Part shown: positions 25,201-37,810 of the stretch, in pieces
Position numbering within the stretch: position 1 is the first letter of the stretch
Layout: every line of letters starts with the position of its first letter
Assembly: GCA_017562135.1 (NCBI GenBank)
Contig: QEYB01000895.1
Span: 62,001-126,000, forward strand
DNA from: Dipylidium caninum
Lineage: Eukaryota; Platyhelminthes; Cestoda; Cyclophyllidea; Dipylidiidae
Reading direction: 5' to 3'
DNA length: 64,000 nucleotides
Made by a program: the position numbers and the translations under genes
Notes under the pieces: generated by a model
Seen by the model: the letters and a program-made list of their open reading frames with translations, nothing else
What the model was told of the DNA's origin: nothing
The model's database searches: none

Positions 25201-28200
25201 TTTTTACTAAATGAAGGCTCGAAGTCCAAACAACAAAAGAAATATAAATTATGTGCTTTGAACAGATTAACGGAACAAAAAAAAAATGCAAAATGCATCT
25301 GTCAAAAAATTCCCGAAAATTTAGTTTCCACCTCAAGGGCACTGCACGAAGAGGGAAAATCAGAACCAAAATAAAACTGAAATGGGTTGATACCAGGTCG
25401 ATCAAGTGCTAGAATAATCATGAAATTTAGGTTGAGTCTACCAAGCCTAGGAGCATAATCACAAGATAGGGAAGAGGTAAAAACTTTCGTGTAGCGTGAT
25501 AGCGTTGTGGAGGGATTATACTCGAGCCAAGAGTAAAAAGAAATGTTTGCCATAACTAAAACGAAAGAATAAGGGGACTACACGCATATCAATGACAAGA
25601 GAAATCTTGGTGTTAGCATGAGCAAATCGGGAGTTACCAGGCCCTATTAACATGAAACAGGAGAAGAGATAAAAGTTGAATTGTAGCATTAAACAGAAGC
25701 AGTAATGGCAAAATCCATGTCAAGTACTTTACTACCATTTGGAAAAATTACGTGGTTGCACTTGAGCCTAGACGCAAGTAGTCGTCGTATCACATGAAAT
25801 TACTAAACAGCACTACAGTTTGCGTTATATAAGTAACAATTTTTTCCTAATTTTAAGCAATCTTGTCACGTTGAAGTAGTGATGTGAATGTGTCGAAGGA
25901 TATACTCCGAACAGGGATGGAACCACTGTGTAGCGGCAAGTATGGGCGTAGCAGTAGCTTTTACTGGAGCGACGAATGATCCGCTGCTGCCAATGGGACA
26001 TGCCAGTAGTCTGTGCAGTAACATGCCTATTCAACTCAATAACCCCTTTCCTGCACCTACCCACTGTCTTTCCACTCAATGCTCTTCCTAACATTAGACG
26101 AATGTTGGCATTCACACCCGTCTTAGCAACCTCAGAAAAAAAAGCGATTTGTATTGTCAGATAAAATTTTTCACAAGTCGGCCAATTTGATAATAGGTAA
26201 TAAATCGGAAGTTGTACACTTCAAAGTGTAGGAAATGCGAAATAGGCAATAATACCAATGTATTGAACTCATTGGAAATGAACATTTTAGCTGGAATTTT
26301 ATTACTCAAAAGAGATTCATTTAAAATAGACAAAATCACTCAATGTTAGTGCTAGCCTATGGAGTGATCCTTCACCACTTGCTTGTACAGTAGAATAGGC
26401 ATTAAAGGGATGTGAAGTGAGAAAAGTATACCCACCTTGCGAGAGTACGAGAGAGAGGGGCCCAGAGATGTAAAATTATCGTCCAAAAGCAAGAGGGAAT
26501 TTCTGTGCTGAACGGAATCCGTCAACAATCCCGTAAGACCCACGATGCTACCCTCTGCAGAACTGCTGCCTGTTGCTGCAGTGGAACTTGAACTCGTGCC
26601 GTGCTGCACTTTTTCTGTCCCCGCCTTTCCCGCGCCTGCCGCAGTTGTCACTACTGCAGCGGCCTCCTCCTCCGCCGCCGCCGCCATGTGCGCCTCGTCC
26701 AGGGCGGTCTGCACGTCCACTAACGCAAAAGAACGCGAGGACAAAGATTTAATTGCCATTCTTTGACAGCGTGATTACCGATCCTCACAAAAACATACCT
26801 CATTAAAAATACTCCAACGAAATCTACAGCTCACCGTTTTGATGAGGTTTAGTGGAACGTGAGGTTTTCCATGTCAAACATTATTAATGACACTACTGTA
26901 CGCCAAAACCTCAATTACAATCAGTTAAACTAACACTTTTGACGTGGTAAACGAAATATGGAAACACGATCACAGACGTTAGGTACCTGCAAACTACTGC
27001 AAAAGAATCGCCGTGCATAAAGTATAAAAAAAGGACAGAACAGAGGAGTCGTAGCTTGCACTTTCATTAACGAGGTAGTTTGGCAACACAAGTAAAGGTC
27101 AATCGACATGGCATCAAGTAGGTCCCAAAACAGTCGTGGAACAGTCAGGAAAACGGATGTACCATTCAATTGCACTCTATACTCCACCTTGGTAGACAAC
27201 ACTGAAATCCGATTGTGATCAGAGAAAAGACATTTGCCAAGATGTTAGCTCGCATTGCAAACAAAAAGTTATGTATTCAACTATCGTATTAATTTAGTTT
27301 TCATCTTTTCGGGTTTACAGGCCCTTTTAACATGCAATAAATAACTCCTACACCCAATTTATTTTAGCAACATAAAACCTATCTTAACTCAAAAAAGTTA
27401 AATGGGTTACACTCCCCCACAATGATATAAACCTCCAGTTGAAAGCTCAGAGGTCTGAGGGAAGGCAAGCTGGCCGCACCATTAATCAAATCTGGTACTG
27501 TTGGGGACGGATTTTCATAAGCCTTGGCTTCTGCCTTACCTGTCAGATATTAATGGGCGGTATGCCGTATTTGAGAGAGCATGAAATAAACCTCCTTATC
27601 CTAGGGTGGAGGGAAGGGTGAATCTAAGTAGAATGAAATCAAAAGGGAGCTTCGGCAAACTTTAGGGGATTAGGATGGGCGGATGGGTTGATTGATGAAT
27701 TTCTTGCACAATTTGAAACTAATTTGACTAACCGTGCGTCTTCTTAAGCAACTCCAAGCATGCTCTGATTTTCGTTTTCTCAATCTGTAGCGAAAAAAAT
27801 GACTCCATAAATGTTTAAGCATGACAATCGTCTTTAGGTTGAAAAGTCTTTTTCTCAATAATGATGATGAACTGAGGGATTTTGTGAAAGTTTTAAATCT
27901 CAACCAAATACTAAAATGCCCAAACTTACATCGAAGTGTACGAAACAGGTTAGAAAGATTCGTCAAATCAAATAATTTCAAGGTGGGTTTTTTACAATGT
28001 ATAAATTTCTACCCCAATGACGACTACTAAGAAATAAAATGTGGTTAAGAGTAAATGACCGCACAATTATCGTTGACATGGGCACATTCTTTTTATGAAT
28101 CTACGGACCGAAAAAATGTATTATTGAGACATTTATGGGGTTCACACACTTCCAATCTACTTTTAAGCAGGATAAATTGAAAGGAGGCTCAAATTATGAT

Positions 28201-31200
28201 CTGTAAATATCAAGGGACCGTTTCAAAACGCTTCTCTTAATGCTAAGTTTTACTGCATTGATAAGGAAAAAGTTGTATAAATTAAAATCTATCTTGAAGA
28301 TTATGAACAAAGAATAGTGAGAACTAATGGAAGAAGATCAGGGACTTGTTTGTGTGTACATTCCGTGCACGAACCACAAAGCTTTCGTTTACAATCAAGA
28401 GAGTGATTATAAATAACAATCGTTAAAAGGTCCCAGCTCTAAACATTTGCCTTGCACCGGCTAGAGAGAGAGAACCCTAGTTCTAGGGAGTAAACATCGT
28501 CAAATTGCATCAACAGACAACATAGCAATGCATCCGTGAATGCCTTCTTCCTGAAGCGCAGTTTGTGTCAATATGATTACGGAAAAGCTGGAATATATCA
28601 AAAGATGCAAAGAACCAGAGCTTGCAGTTAAGACATTTAAGACACAGAACATATTAAGAAAATTTGATTCACTTCAAAGCGAAAGCAATAGGCATTTGCG
28701 ATATTAGCATTGCCATATTTATTTGTTGGAGTTTTGAACTAGCCTGCAGACAAAGTTTGAACACCCACAATGTATGAGTCGCCAAAGAGAAGGGACAGCA
28801 AATGGAAATAATTTACGTTCCATACATGGTTAAAAGCATTTCTAACCGGTCCTAGGTTTTCTGTAACAACGCACAAATAAGAAATAAGAAAGTGAATACT
28901 TCTCACCTCTTCGCGCCTAATTGCAAATTCCAATTCTTCCACCTTGTTTTCCACGTATTCTTGATTCAAAGTGCCGCCTTCCGCACTATTATCATAATCC
29001 TGAAATATCGGACGAAAATTATAATTCTTACTTCAAGTGGTAAGAGCCAACTGAGAGAGGAGAAAAACCAAAAAGCGATATTATTCAAGCCAACAGAAAT
29101 TCTGTAGGCAATGATTACAAGCCGACACGATTTCCCCAATTATTAGGTTGACCTATCTTAGAAACCCTTAACATCATAACTTTTAAGAATGAAACCGCCA
29201 CGCCTCGGTAGAGTATATGATTTAGTGACTAGCCGTGAGTTCGTTTGTTTTGAAAGCATCCGCGCCCACTGTTCCAGATTCCATTAAGTACGATGCACCC
29301 CTGTTCAAAATTGCCTTCCTGCACCAGTTAAAGGCAATGTCATGCAGTGAAAAACAGAATAAGGGGGTGCAGTGGGGATCGGTGGGAGTAAAATAGCGGG
29401 ATTAGCAGGTCCAAATTAACCTTAAGGGAGAACTTTCGTGTTGGCGGTTGTGTCTGTGTCAAGGCAATGAAAGAAGGCTAGACAGGCAATTATTCTATCG
29501 TTTAGAAAAAAGAAACGACTATCAGCTAGCCGACAGGTAGCGGTGGCTGGCATGGGAAAATTAAGCTCGTTGCGGTATCCAAGTAACAAAGTATAGAATT
29601 CCATTTTTATACAAAGAGATATTAGAACAGAAGAAAAATCAATGATTGTACAGTCGATTGGATTGCACTTGAACAAGAATAGAGGAAGCAAATCCCTTCG
29701 AGATGTTCGAGATTTGAAAATAAAATAAAAAGTATGCAGATTTAGAAGAAGATTAGGCAAGGTGAAATGTGATAAGTTTGCTATGGAGAAAAAGTATTGA
29801 AGGCAAAATAGAAGGGATAGTTGAAAAGAATGAAGTTTTACATAAGTGGCAAATTTTAGGTTGGAGGGTTTTCGGATTTGGGGCGAAGGCTGGAACCCTA
29901 GACCATCTATTATTACTTCTCCAAATGGTAACACAGAACCTGTGAAATTACCCGTAAGAGCATAAAATCGAGCCTATGATTCGATGTTACAAAAGACAAC
30001 CTCGTTTAACCAGTACTTGACACATTCAATTAGAGAATCATCAAATAAGGTTTAAAATTACTTATTGAAAAGAAGAAAAGAAATTAAATTTTAGTAGCAA
30101 GGGAATAGCTACGCAAAAAACAAAAAGTGGACAAAGTAAACTCCCTAAATCCACGAATATTAAATGTCATTTGGAGCAATAATCTAAATGTAATGGGAGA
30201 AAACGCGACAAAAAATGGGTACGTATAACTTCTCAATGGATCAAATAAGAGTTACTAAGAGGAACGGAGAGTATACCTGACTCAAAGGGGTAGTGATTCC
30301 AGGAGAGGGGCTGGTGCGGCCAGAACAGAGGTCGTTGATCTCCTCCCGATAGGACTTGATCCGACGTTCCCGTGTCACAAAACGACGAGCGAGCTTCTTG
30401 GCAACCTGGTCGAAGCTGCCCTCCTTGGCGTTAATCGACAACAAAGAGGATACCTGTAAAAAAGGATCGAATAATATTTAATAGCGTTAGGGGTGAAATA
30501 AGACTTCATTGAAGGTTAAAACAGCCCAGAACTTTAAAAAAATGTGAGACCAACCAGTCAGAAACACAATGTAAAAGGTGGTTTAAAGGATTAACGAATG
30601 TGAAATTGACAAAGGTAGAGTACGTTTAACAAGTGAATAAATTTTTTGAACGAATTTCTGCGTTCACGCGAGTAGATACGGTTCGTCAACCAATAACTTG
30701 CATAACTTATATAAAGTGAACTTAATCGAGATATCTTGTTCCATTGAATCGTTGATGAAAAAGATGTGGGTAGGGTAGCGTAAGAAACAGGAGCTAAAAA
30801 TATTAGAAATAATACTGGCGGTGAGTTATTCCGCCTGTCCATGGGTCCCGAGCTTTTCGTAGAAAAAATAGTAGATTATATGTACAAGTGGAAAATTTGT
30901 TAACCATAAAATACATCTGCCATTAAATAACAATTATAATGGAAAAAGTGTCTAAAGATGTTTATCTAAGCACAAAATAGGTATAGTTAAGGTCCTGAAA
31001 TAACTACTTCCATTTCAAATAGGCAATTTGGACTAAGTCAAGTCGCAAATCTGGAAGGAATTAAGTCCCCCGATAAAGAAGCATCAATTTATGGAAACAA
31101 AGTTTTTCAGCAAAAGCAAATACGTGAAAAACAAAAAGACTAACGCGGTGGTGAGTAGAGCCCCATTTTCTTTTTATAAGCTCATTTCACAAGACTTGAA

Positions 31201-34200
31201 AATAATTTTGAAACATAATTGTTCCGGGGTACGCGTTATATGTGTTAATACATTACAACTAGTAATTCTCCCCGACTTGCATGTTAAATATACAGAAACT
31301 GGGATATAAAGGGTTAGTAACGAAATGTGCCGTAAAGTTTAAATCTTGCAAAATTGCGTTTACTTGGAAACAAATAAGAGTAAGATTTGCAAGACGAGTT
31401 ATGGGTAATCAGCAATGTCACACGTCATAAGATTGCATATTGGTTTACACACAGGCGATCGCTTCGAGTTACACGGAAACTACCAACATCTAAAGAGATA
31501 ATGTTCAATTACATAGAGAGAATCACTAAATAAAGCTACATTTCTCCAAGTACCCGAGTAATCAAAACTGAGAATTCGATTGTCCAAGTTGTCGATCGTG
31601 AACGATTTAGAAGAAAAACCCAGGAAAACAACAAATGCAAAACACCTCCCTCTTCAAACTTCCTACTTCACCAACAAAATTCATTTAACACCTATAAATA
31701 CTGCGAAAATGACTATTCACTCAGTCGTTCCAATCAGGATTTGGTTCCAGTTTCGTTTAATTAATAAAATTACAAAGTTTACTTAGGTTGAACCTATATG
31801 TTGTTTCGTATTTACAAACATGAGCTCAAGACTTATGAATGTACTGGAGACAAGAGTTAAAACGTTGATGCTATGACAAAGTGGAGTTAATTTAAGCAGG
31901 GAGTAAGGAGAAACCTCACTGATATTTGCAATAAAGTAATATATTTACGTATAATAAGACTCACCGTATCACCATCCCTAGGTTCAAACTGAAACTCGAC
32001 ATCTTCAGAAAAGATAGGTGATTCCTTAATGAAGTTTTCCCAGGCGGTTGTGCGATTAATCTAAATTATCAAAGCAAGTATGTCAAGATAGGCTTAAAAT
32101 CGTAAAAAAAGAAAATTGCTCCAATAGCATCAAAAAATATAATGTGAATGGAATAAGATTGTAGAATTCGTGGTCTTTGCGATGATGGGTCACCGTAAGT
32201 CTAGACTGTAGATAATATTAACACTTAATTCACAAAATATCTTAATGTTTACATTCAACAAGAGTTATGATGTAAACATTGCCGACACAAAAATGCCTTT
32301 CGAATTGTTATACCTTAGCTGATTCTTTCAATAGATTCCTGAATGGGTCCTGATGGTGACGGCAAAGCTCGAGTTCCGTTTCACTTGTTTTAGATAACAC
32401 CTCACGAAATCGGTCATAAACGTCACCATCCAGGATCTACGAGTAAAAATTGTGTAAAAACATAATCAACTTTTTTCGGATGTTAGTTGGTAACGACCAG
32501 AGGCAAAAAATAGCGAATTGATGAATATGTACCTTTCGATGGACGCATTTCTAAAAATGCATTAAGCAAAATCCTGAAGGGAGGCAGTAAATGATACAGA
32601 ATTAATATATGACCCGTAACTGGGATGCACCCAACACCTATTTATCTACCTACGCACCGTCAAATGACTTGAAAGCTCATCATTTGATAGTTTATTTACT
32701 GAGAATAGGAACTTTTCACGGGTGTGGAGTAGGAGTTTGATACTAAAATTAACATTTTGCACAATATACATAAATAATCCCACAGTAATAATGTTAAGAG
32801 AAATATACGACTACGACGTTTTAGAATACACAATAAAGCTCATAATGAGGGCGACGAAAGGCTTGGAAACAAGCTGCTTTCTAAAAATATAATCGGATAT
32901 AAATAATCAGAAGGTAATTTATAAGGAGTGGCATAAAGTTGACTCGCGCTCGATTCGCAAATACATATTATTTGCCAATTCAACTCTTGTGGAACATTTT
33001 GTACAAAATGAGTAAAAGACAATGCTCTTTAAGAGATGTACATGGGAAAAGTAGAGAATGTTAAGCGGTGTGCGAAATCAATGAAATGAACAAACATTTA
33101 GGTTAATAGTGATGCTTGAATAATCGTTTAGAGGCACACTCAAACGGGAAAAATACTTGAAAGGACAGAGAGCAGATCCAGGTTGAGTACCAGAAACTTA
33201 CGAAAATGGTAACCTAATAATCTGGGTATTTCAGAAAATCAAGTGATTATCACAGTATATAATTACCATAATCTCCATAACATAGGTAGCAAGCAATTAT
33301 AATCTCAGTCAAAATCACTCATTAACGTAAGAGGTAAGTATTAAATTTAGTGGTCAAACAAACTATTTGCTTTGCGAATATATACTACAGTAAAAAAGGA
33401 AGATAATTGAGAAAATTCCTACGGGTTGATTAAGGCAAACTGTGCCAATCAGTATTATCCCAGGAGACATCAAACCCTTAGGAAGAAGGTAATTAACTGA
33501 AACTAGAAAGCCCTAGAAATCCAAAAAATCACTAAAGGAAGGACTAAGACCATTTGAGTTAGATCAACGATTTTAAGAGTGCCTAATATAATTTTGGTAA
33601 AGTTGCTTTAGCCTACACAAAACCCAGGTTCATAAAATAAAAAACGAGAGAACAAAAATGTCCAAATGTAAATAACTTAATTAACAAAAGGTAATTTACA
33701 ATGGCTAAGCGGGTTTACGTTCAACTTAATCGATGGTCAGAATGTTTATGAGCAACAACATAAGCTGAAAAGTTGAAGTCATTGAATACAAATTTACATA
33801 GAATAGTAAACAAACTTTGGATCACTTGACCTGAACAAGATCAGGAATGTCGGTCTTTAAATAGTGATTTAGATGGGCATTTATAGCTGTAAGTTGAAAA
33901 AGGTACTCATTCCGAGCTCCTGTTGATCGGTTTTCACACTCATCGCGCCTCTGAGAAAGCTAGAAAATGAAATAAGGAACGGGTTAAGGTGATCGATGGT
34001 TCTTTTGTTAGTTAACAGAAAAAGTAGTTTAAAAAAGTTGATTACTACAACAAATACCCTAAATAATGTATACATATAAGGAATGTTGCAAATTACAAGC
34101 ACAAAAAAGGAAATATTAAAGACTATGTGTATAGTGAGGGTATGTATCTTAAGAATATAGAAATACAAATAAGTACCTTAGCGTGATTACGATGAAGTTG

Positions 34201-34928
34201 AGCCATGGTGCTGAATAAATTTGTTGAACGACGACGCAATTTGTCTTCAACGCTCATAGCCTTCAATCGCATTTCATGGGCTTGCTTCTCCTCCTCTGAG
34301 TAGATCTTTTTTGCGACTTCACCATTTCTTGCATTGATGCCGCCAAATCGTTCTGGTATGGCAAAAAAGGATATTTCGTGATAATGATCAATACATGTAA
34401 TTCTTCAAAATATAGGACTCTCGAACCAAAGACTTGTTTGTAACAAATTAAAATGTAGGAGATTTCCGAATAGAATAACTGGAACTAATAATAGTTGATA
34501 TTCAAACAATTAAAATGGCCAACGAACAACAAAAGGTAACTAGTATCGCCCTCATAATTGATCGTAAATGAAAAGATCCTCAACTGTAGCCAAAACAAAG
34601 ATTGACAATAACATACTTGAAGCGACTTTAATTGTTCAAATATCCGCTTGGATATACTGACTCGAAGAGACTTGATCGGCTTTAATTCTAGACTAAGCCG
34701 ATGATGCATTTCGGCAGATTTTAAATGGGAGAGAGCAAGAGCGTTGAATTCTCGCAAAAATGATTTCCAAATATCCCACACGGAGCGTTGTCTGCGATAT
34801 TAAAATCATAATAAACACACATACCCTACGTTGGGCGGATTTTTAAGAGCCAAAAATTCCTTCTTCCCCAAAAATGAGGAACATAATTTTTGTAACGATT
34901 GTCCATATTCCTTGTCGAGGATTGCCCT
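19297..34928 (-). CDS. FCHSD: FCHSD / Nervous wreck-type F-BAR and double-SH3 protein (5' end not found)
   Basis: Cytosolic adaptor that binds curved membrane through its F-BAR domain and recruits WASP-type actin regulators through SH3 domains; in flies it limits synaptic growth. F-BAR exons: 34,928-34,825 (LDKEYGQSLQKL), 34,791-34,617 (VWDIWKSFL), 34,352-34,177, 33,959-33,831 (ARNEYLFQLTAINAH), 32,436-32,314 (LDGDVYDRFREVL), 32,060-31,965. Coiled-coil exons: 30,453-30,277, 28,999-28,907, 27,784-27,733. Ala/Glu/Ser-rich linker: 26,719-26,436. First SH3: exon ending 21,638 (YEFLATRNDEI, EDWVK) plus 21,246-21,054. Second SH3: 20,557-20,270 (DELSFRVGAVIHVL, GVFPSMLVE). Basic Ser/Pro-rich tail: 19,712-19,381. 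Most junctions agree in phase; the joins 34,617 to 34,352 and 26,436 to the first SH3 exon do not, so a small exon or another splice site is missing there. The initiator exon, about 40 residues, was not located. Paralogue (FCHSD1 or 2) cannot be assigned. Confidence 0.9.
21973..26435. other. Large FCHSD intron
   Basis: About 4.4 kb between the linker exon and the first SH3 exon. It contains a mariner relic (separate entry). Elsewhere only short open frames on both strands, with no recognisable protein family, RNA gene or repeat array. A GC-richer patch at about 25.88-26.15 kb stands out but resembles nothing I know. Confidence 0.5.
24257..25130 (-). pseudogene. Mariner-family transposase relic
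   Basis: Degraded cut-and-paste transposase in a FCHSD intron, same strand as the host gene. Fragments in three frames follow the order of a mariner transposase. Near 25.1-24.9 kb lie the N-terminal DNA-binding pieces ARFRSAV, KNAQRSGHP and RSTRRDVAEEF. At about 24,725-24,690 is LSVWWDYK, holding the second catalytic Asp. Then come RFELLPYNQTINF, QRLAKLRGAIRAKRRKVV, FHHGSARPHTSFVPRQKLL and THPPFAYTPAF, in which the S-P-D-x-x-P-S-D block with the third catalytic Asp is lost. The C-terminus reads RWQKATDEGRQYLFE before a TAA at 24,257. Several frameshifts and stops make it non-functional. Terminal inverted repeats were not recognised. Total span of about 870 nt is a little short of a full mariner transposase gene (about 1.05 kb). 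Confidence 0.85.
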
Positions 34929-36180
34929 CTGCTTACAAAAGTTTCTACGAAATAAACCTTTGTGAAACGGTGCACCTCATGTCCTCAAGTAATTCTGTCT
35001 CATTGTTTTGTTTTGATAGCAGTTTCGAAAAGTGTTCGGATTGTATATGTTTAAGACGGTTTTGGGGCTATAAACATAGTGAGTTAACAAACGATATACC
35101 TTTTTCCATGTACTCTGCATAGCGACCCCGATGTGGTGAGCGTACTAATTGACCTTCAGATAGAGAGTCGTTTGGTGAACTACTTAAAGAAAAAATCCAC
35201 TAAAATGAACAAAGTGAAATTTTGATTAATGTCTTTCGCTCGTGCTCTAGACGCAATCGGTTACGTAACCGTATACATGGGCTTTGTTTGTCTTGTATCT
35301 TTATTTTATTTAGTCATGATACCATCAACTCCGTGCCAGTCTGGACACCCGTTAGGTTGAAGTTTATTGTTGCATTAATAAAACCCTAAAGTTAAAATGC
35401 CAACACTTTCTCGCATCCGAAATCATGATATGTGTGCACAGCGGCTTTACAGACTTTCTAAATTTCACGTCACGATGTGCTACACCTCGGGAACTCTAGC
35501 ATTACACTTCTGTAGCTGCTCCTTGCACTACTTACGTGGCTCTATATTCCTCCTAGGTTGCTCAAGTTCAAAGTATAGTACATAGCTAAGATTACCGTAT
35601 TTTCCTTAATCTTTTGGATTCGTTTTATCCTGCCTTACCTACAGAAACGCCTCACTTCCCATAACTACTCGTTATCCAGGTCATATCTCCAGGCATTTCT
35701 TAGGAGATCGAAACGATGAGAAATTTAAACCTCCATCACGTCCTTTTTAAGGTGCCTCCGGCCATCTTACTAGAACGAGGTAGCATCAATTGCTACGTTG
35801 GACTGCCGAGACAGCGGAACTAAATACTGTTATCATAACTCCAAATTCACCTAAACGACTGCCTCTTCCCCTCTTTTGCCCTTGCGACGACGACAGAACC
35901 TCCCAGACTTGATTAAGGCCTCAAGTTGCCAATGTCCTAAAATTAAATTCGCACTTATTACAGATTGAACATTTTGTTTTGGCATACCGCATTTCATGCA
36001 AACAATCAACTTAGATTGCTGTAACGTTCATTCAAATGCACGCTCTCATCCGAGAAATTAATAAAACTCCTTTGCTTGATAATTGTAACATAAGTATAAA
36101 GAAGAGACAAAAGCCGAAATGACTGTACACATGGTATTTCCATATAAAATTTCTCAATCTACCCAACAAGAAGGAGCTTT
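34929..36180. other. MED27-FCHSD spacer
   Basis: About 1.25 kb after the MED27 stop and before the first recognised FCHSD exon. It should hold the MED27 3' UTR, the FCHSD promoter and the unlocated FCHSD first exon. Minus-strand AATAAA occurs near 35,300-35,310 and 35,361-35,366. A minus-strand stretch near 35,190-35,105 reads GRYAEYMEKG, superficially like the F-BAR REYAQGMQKL block, but its phase does not fit the next exon. Confidence 0.4.
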
Positions 36181-37810
36181 TCAACCGGGAGTACCAAGGG
36201 GAGAACTAACTCGACACTGTTCGTGTTGAGCCCGAGCTTTTGCGGGATTGGTGTGGAAAGTTCGGAGGACAGGGAGGGCTGCGTCCTGGCCTAGCAGCTG
36301 CCCACAGCTCATGCAGGGCTCTGTAAAGAGACGCGTGTAGGTCTGCAACCAGTCGCAGAACTGATGCAGTGCCGAGAGTTGAGTTTGGCGGCTCGGTAGT
36401 GGTGGCGAAATGTACCAGTGCGTTGCGTGCAGCCTCCGTTACTCTCACGAAGGTCACATGGCGACTGGGCGTTGTTAGGTCTAGTTGGCTAGCAGGGGGC
36501 AACAAGCTCTCCGATATCTGTCGAACAAAAAATGGGGAGTGAACAGCACCATAATTAAGTGGTTGATAAACACTGACTAGTCTCAAAAGTGCTAAAATTA
36601 GACAGTTATGAGCGAAAATAGCCCCGTAGTATGATCCCAAATATTCGTCAGCTTAGTTTTCTAACTTCTGGTTAAATAATAAATAGAAATAAGCATCAGT
36701 AGATGGACAGTAAAATAATCTACAGATTAATGTAAGTAAATGAGAGAAGCGTCGAAAATTTTTATATTCAATAGGAAGTTTAATAATGAAGCCTATGGAA
36801 GAACTTGCGTTGTCAGCATTCGGTAAAAGGGCAGTAGAGATATCACTCATTCCCCGTGAGCGAAGTAGATCAGACATGGCCTGAGAAATTCGGTGGACTG
36901 TGGCCGAAGTTGAAATCCGAGATCGCGGTGTGTATCCAGGTGTACAATGGGACTCATCCAGGCCACGGACAATAATGTTTTCCATATATAAATTACCGAA
37001 AGAAATGAGGCAGTGCATGATATCCCCAACCTGTGTGGGAAAAGGCGTCATAAAAAATTACCAAAAAAACCTTTAGATCTTACCTTAACGTAGAGGATTG
37101 GATTTCGTGAATTTGGTTCCAGTAATGCAAAACTCATCTGTGGCGCTGCAAGATTCCTTAGATCCATGGCAGACGAAAGGGGCACGAGTGTAGTATTTCT
37201 AAATAGTCAAATTACATGAAAAATTTACACAAAGGAAATTTCGAGGGTAATGAAAATGAAAAAAAGAACCTCATAAAGCGGCCACAACTGGCCAGACTGA
37301 GTTGAATAGCCTCCGTTCGGTAATTCGTTCGACGTAGCCAGCGGCAAGCTTCGTTTCGACCAACAAGCCAATCAACACGACGTAACGCGTCTCCATTTTC
37401 CACCTGAACATCCATTTGGTCGAGCGGAAGAACAAGATTGTACGGCAACATAGATCGGCTATCCATTCGTTTTTCTAATTTCAACGCTGATTTATCCAAG
37501 TTTTCTAGAGCTGCTCTGTGACAATACACAAGGTCCAGATAATTTTCTGTTAAGTGCAAATAAATAAGGGTTGGAATCAGTAAACTAACTTTATTTTCCG
37601 AATGGACATTTCAATTTCGTTGGCCTCGGGAACCGCGTCCGACTGCTTGCGTTCCTCTTCGACTCCGGATTCTGAGCAGTCAGTGGTGGGCCCATCAAGA
37701 AGGCTGGTCAGTAGAAGCCGAATATGCCGCACCTCGCGAATATTTGAAGCTGCCCACCGCGAAAGATGTTCGCATGTGTGAGTGTGCGATTCGAGTCGTT
37801 GTGAATGAGC
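36181..37810 (-). CDS. MED27: Mediator complex subunit 27 (first exon not found)
   Basis: Subunit of the nuclear Mediator complex that links transcription factors to RNA polymerase II. Exons: 37,810-37,590 (IRLLLTSLLDG, start of the helical region), 37,515-37,270 (AALENLDKSALKLE), 37,198-37,084 (SFALLEPNSRNPILYVK), 37,030-36,876 (IIVRGLDESH, VHRISQAM), 36,433-36,181 (ending TGA). Phases agree at every join. The last exon reads WYISPPLP, WLQTYTRLFTEPCMSCG and HEQCR: the conserved C-terminal C-x2-C ... H-x2-C zinc-binding end of MED27. The sum is about 329 residues, against 311 in human, without the short first exon. An 11-codon exon at 38,132-38,100 fits in phase but is unproven. The acceptor at 36,434 has little upstream pyrimidine, so that boundary is the weakest. 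Confidence 0.8.

Noticed and set aside
29140..29180. TATTAGGTTGACC, like the end of a mariner inverted repeat
   Set aside because: No partner repeat or transposase piece was found nearby, and it is 4 kb from the mariner relic. A single short match is not enough.
35105..35190. Minus-strand GRYAEYMEKG stretch as the FCHSD first exon
   Set aside because: It ends in phase 1, whereas the next F-BAR exon needs phase 0, and the rest of the stretch lacks the F-BAR N-terminal pattern.
36206..36640. 144-codon minus-strand frame over the MED27 3' end
   Set aside because: Its first part loosely resembles MED27 (FVRVTEAARNALVHF), but it cannot reach the conserved zinc-binding end, which lies in another frame with a phase-consistent acceptor.
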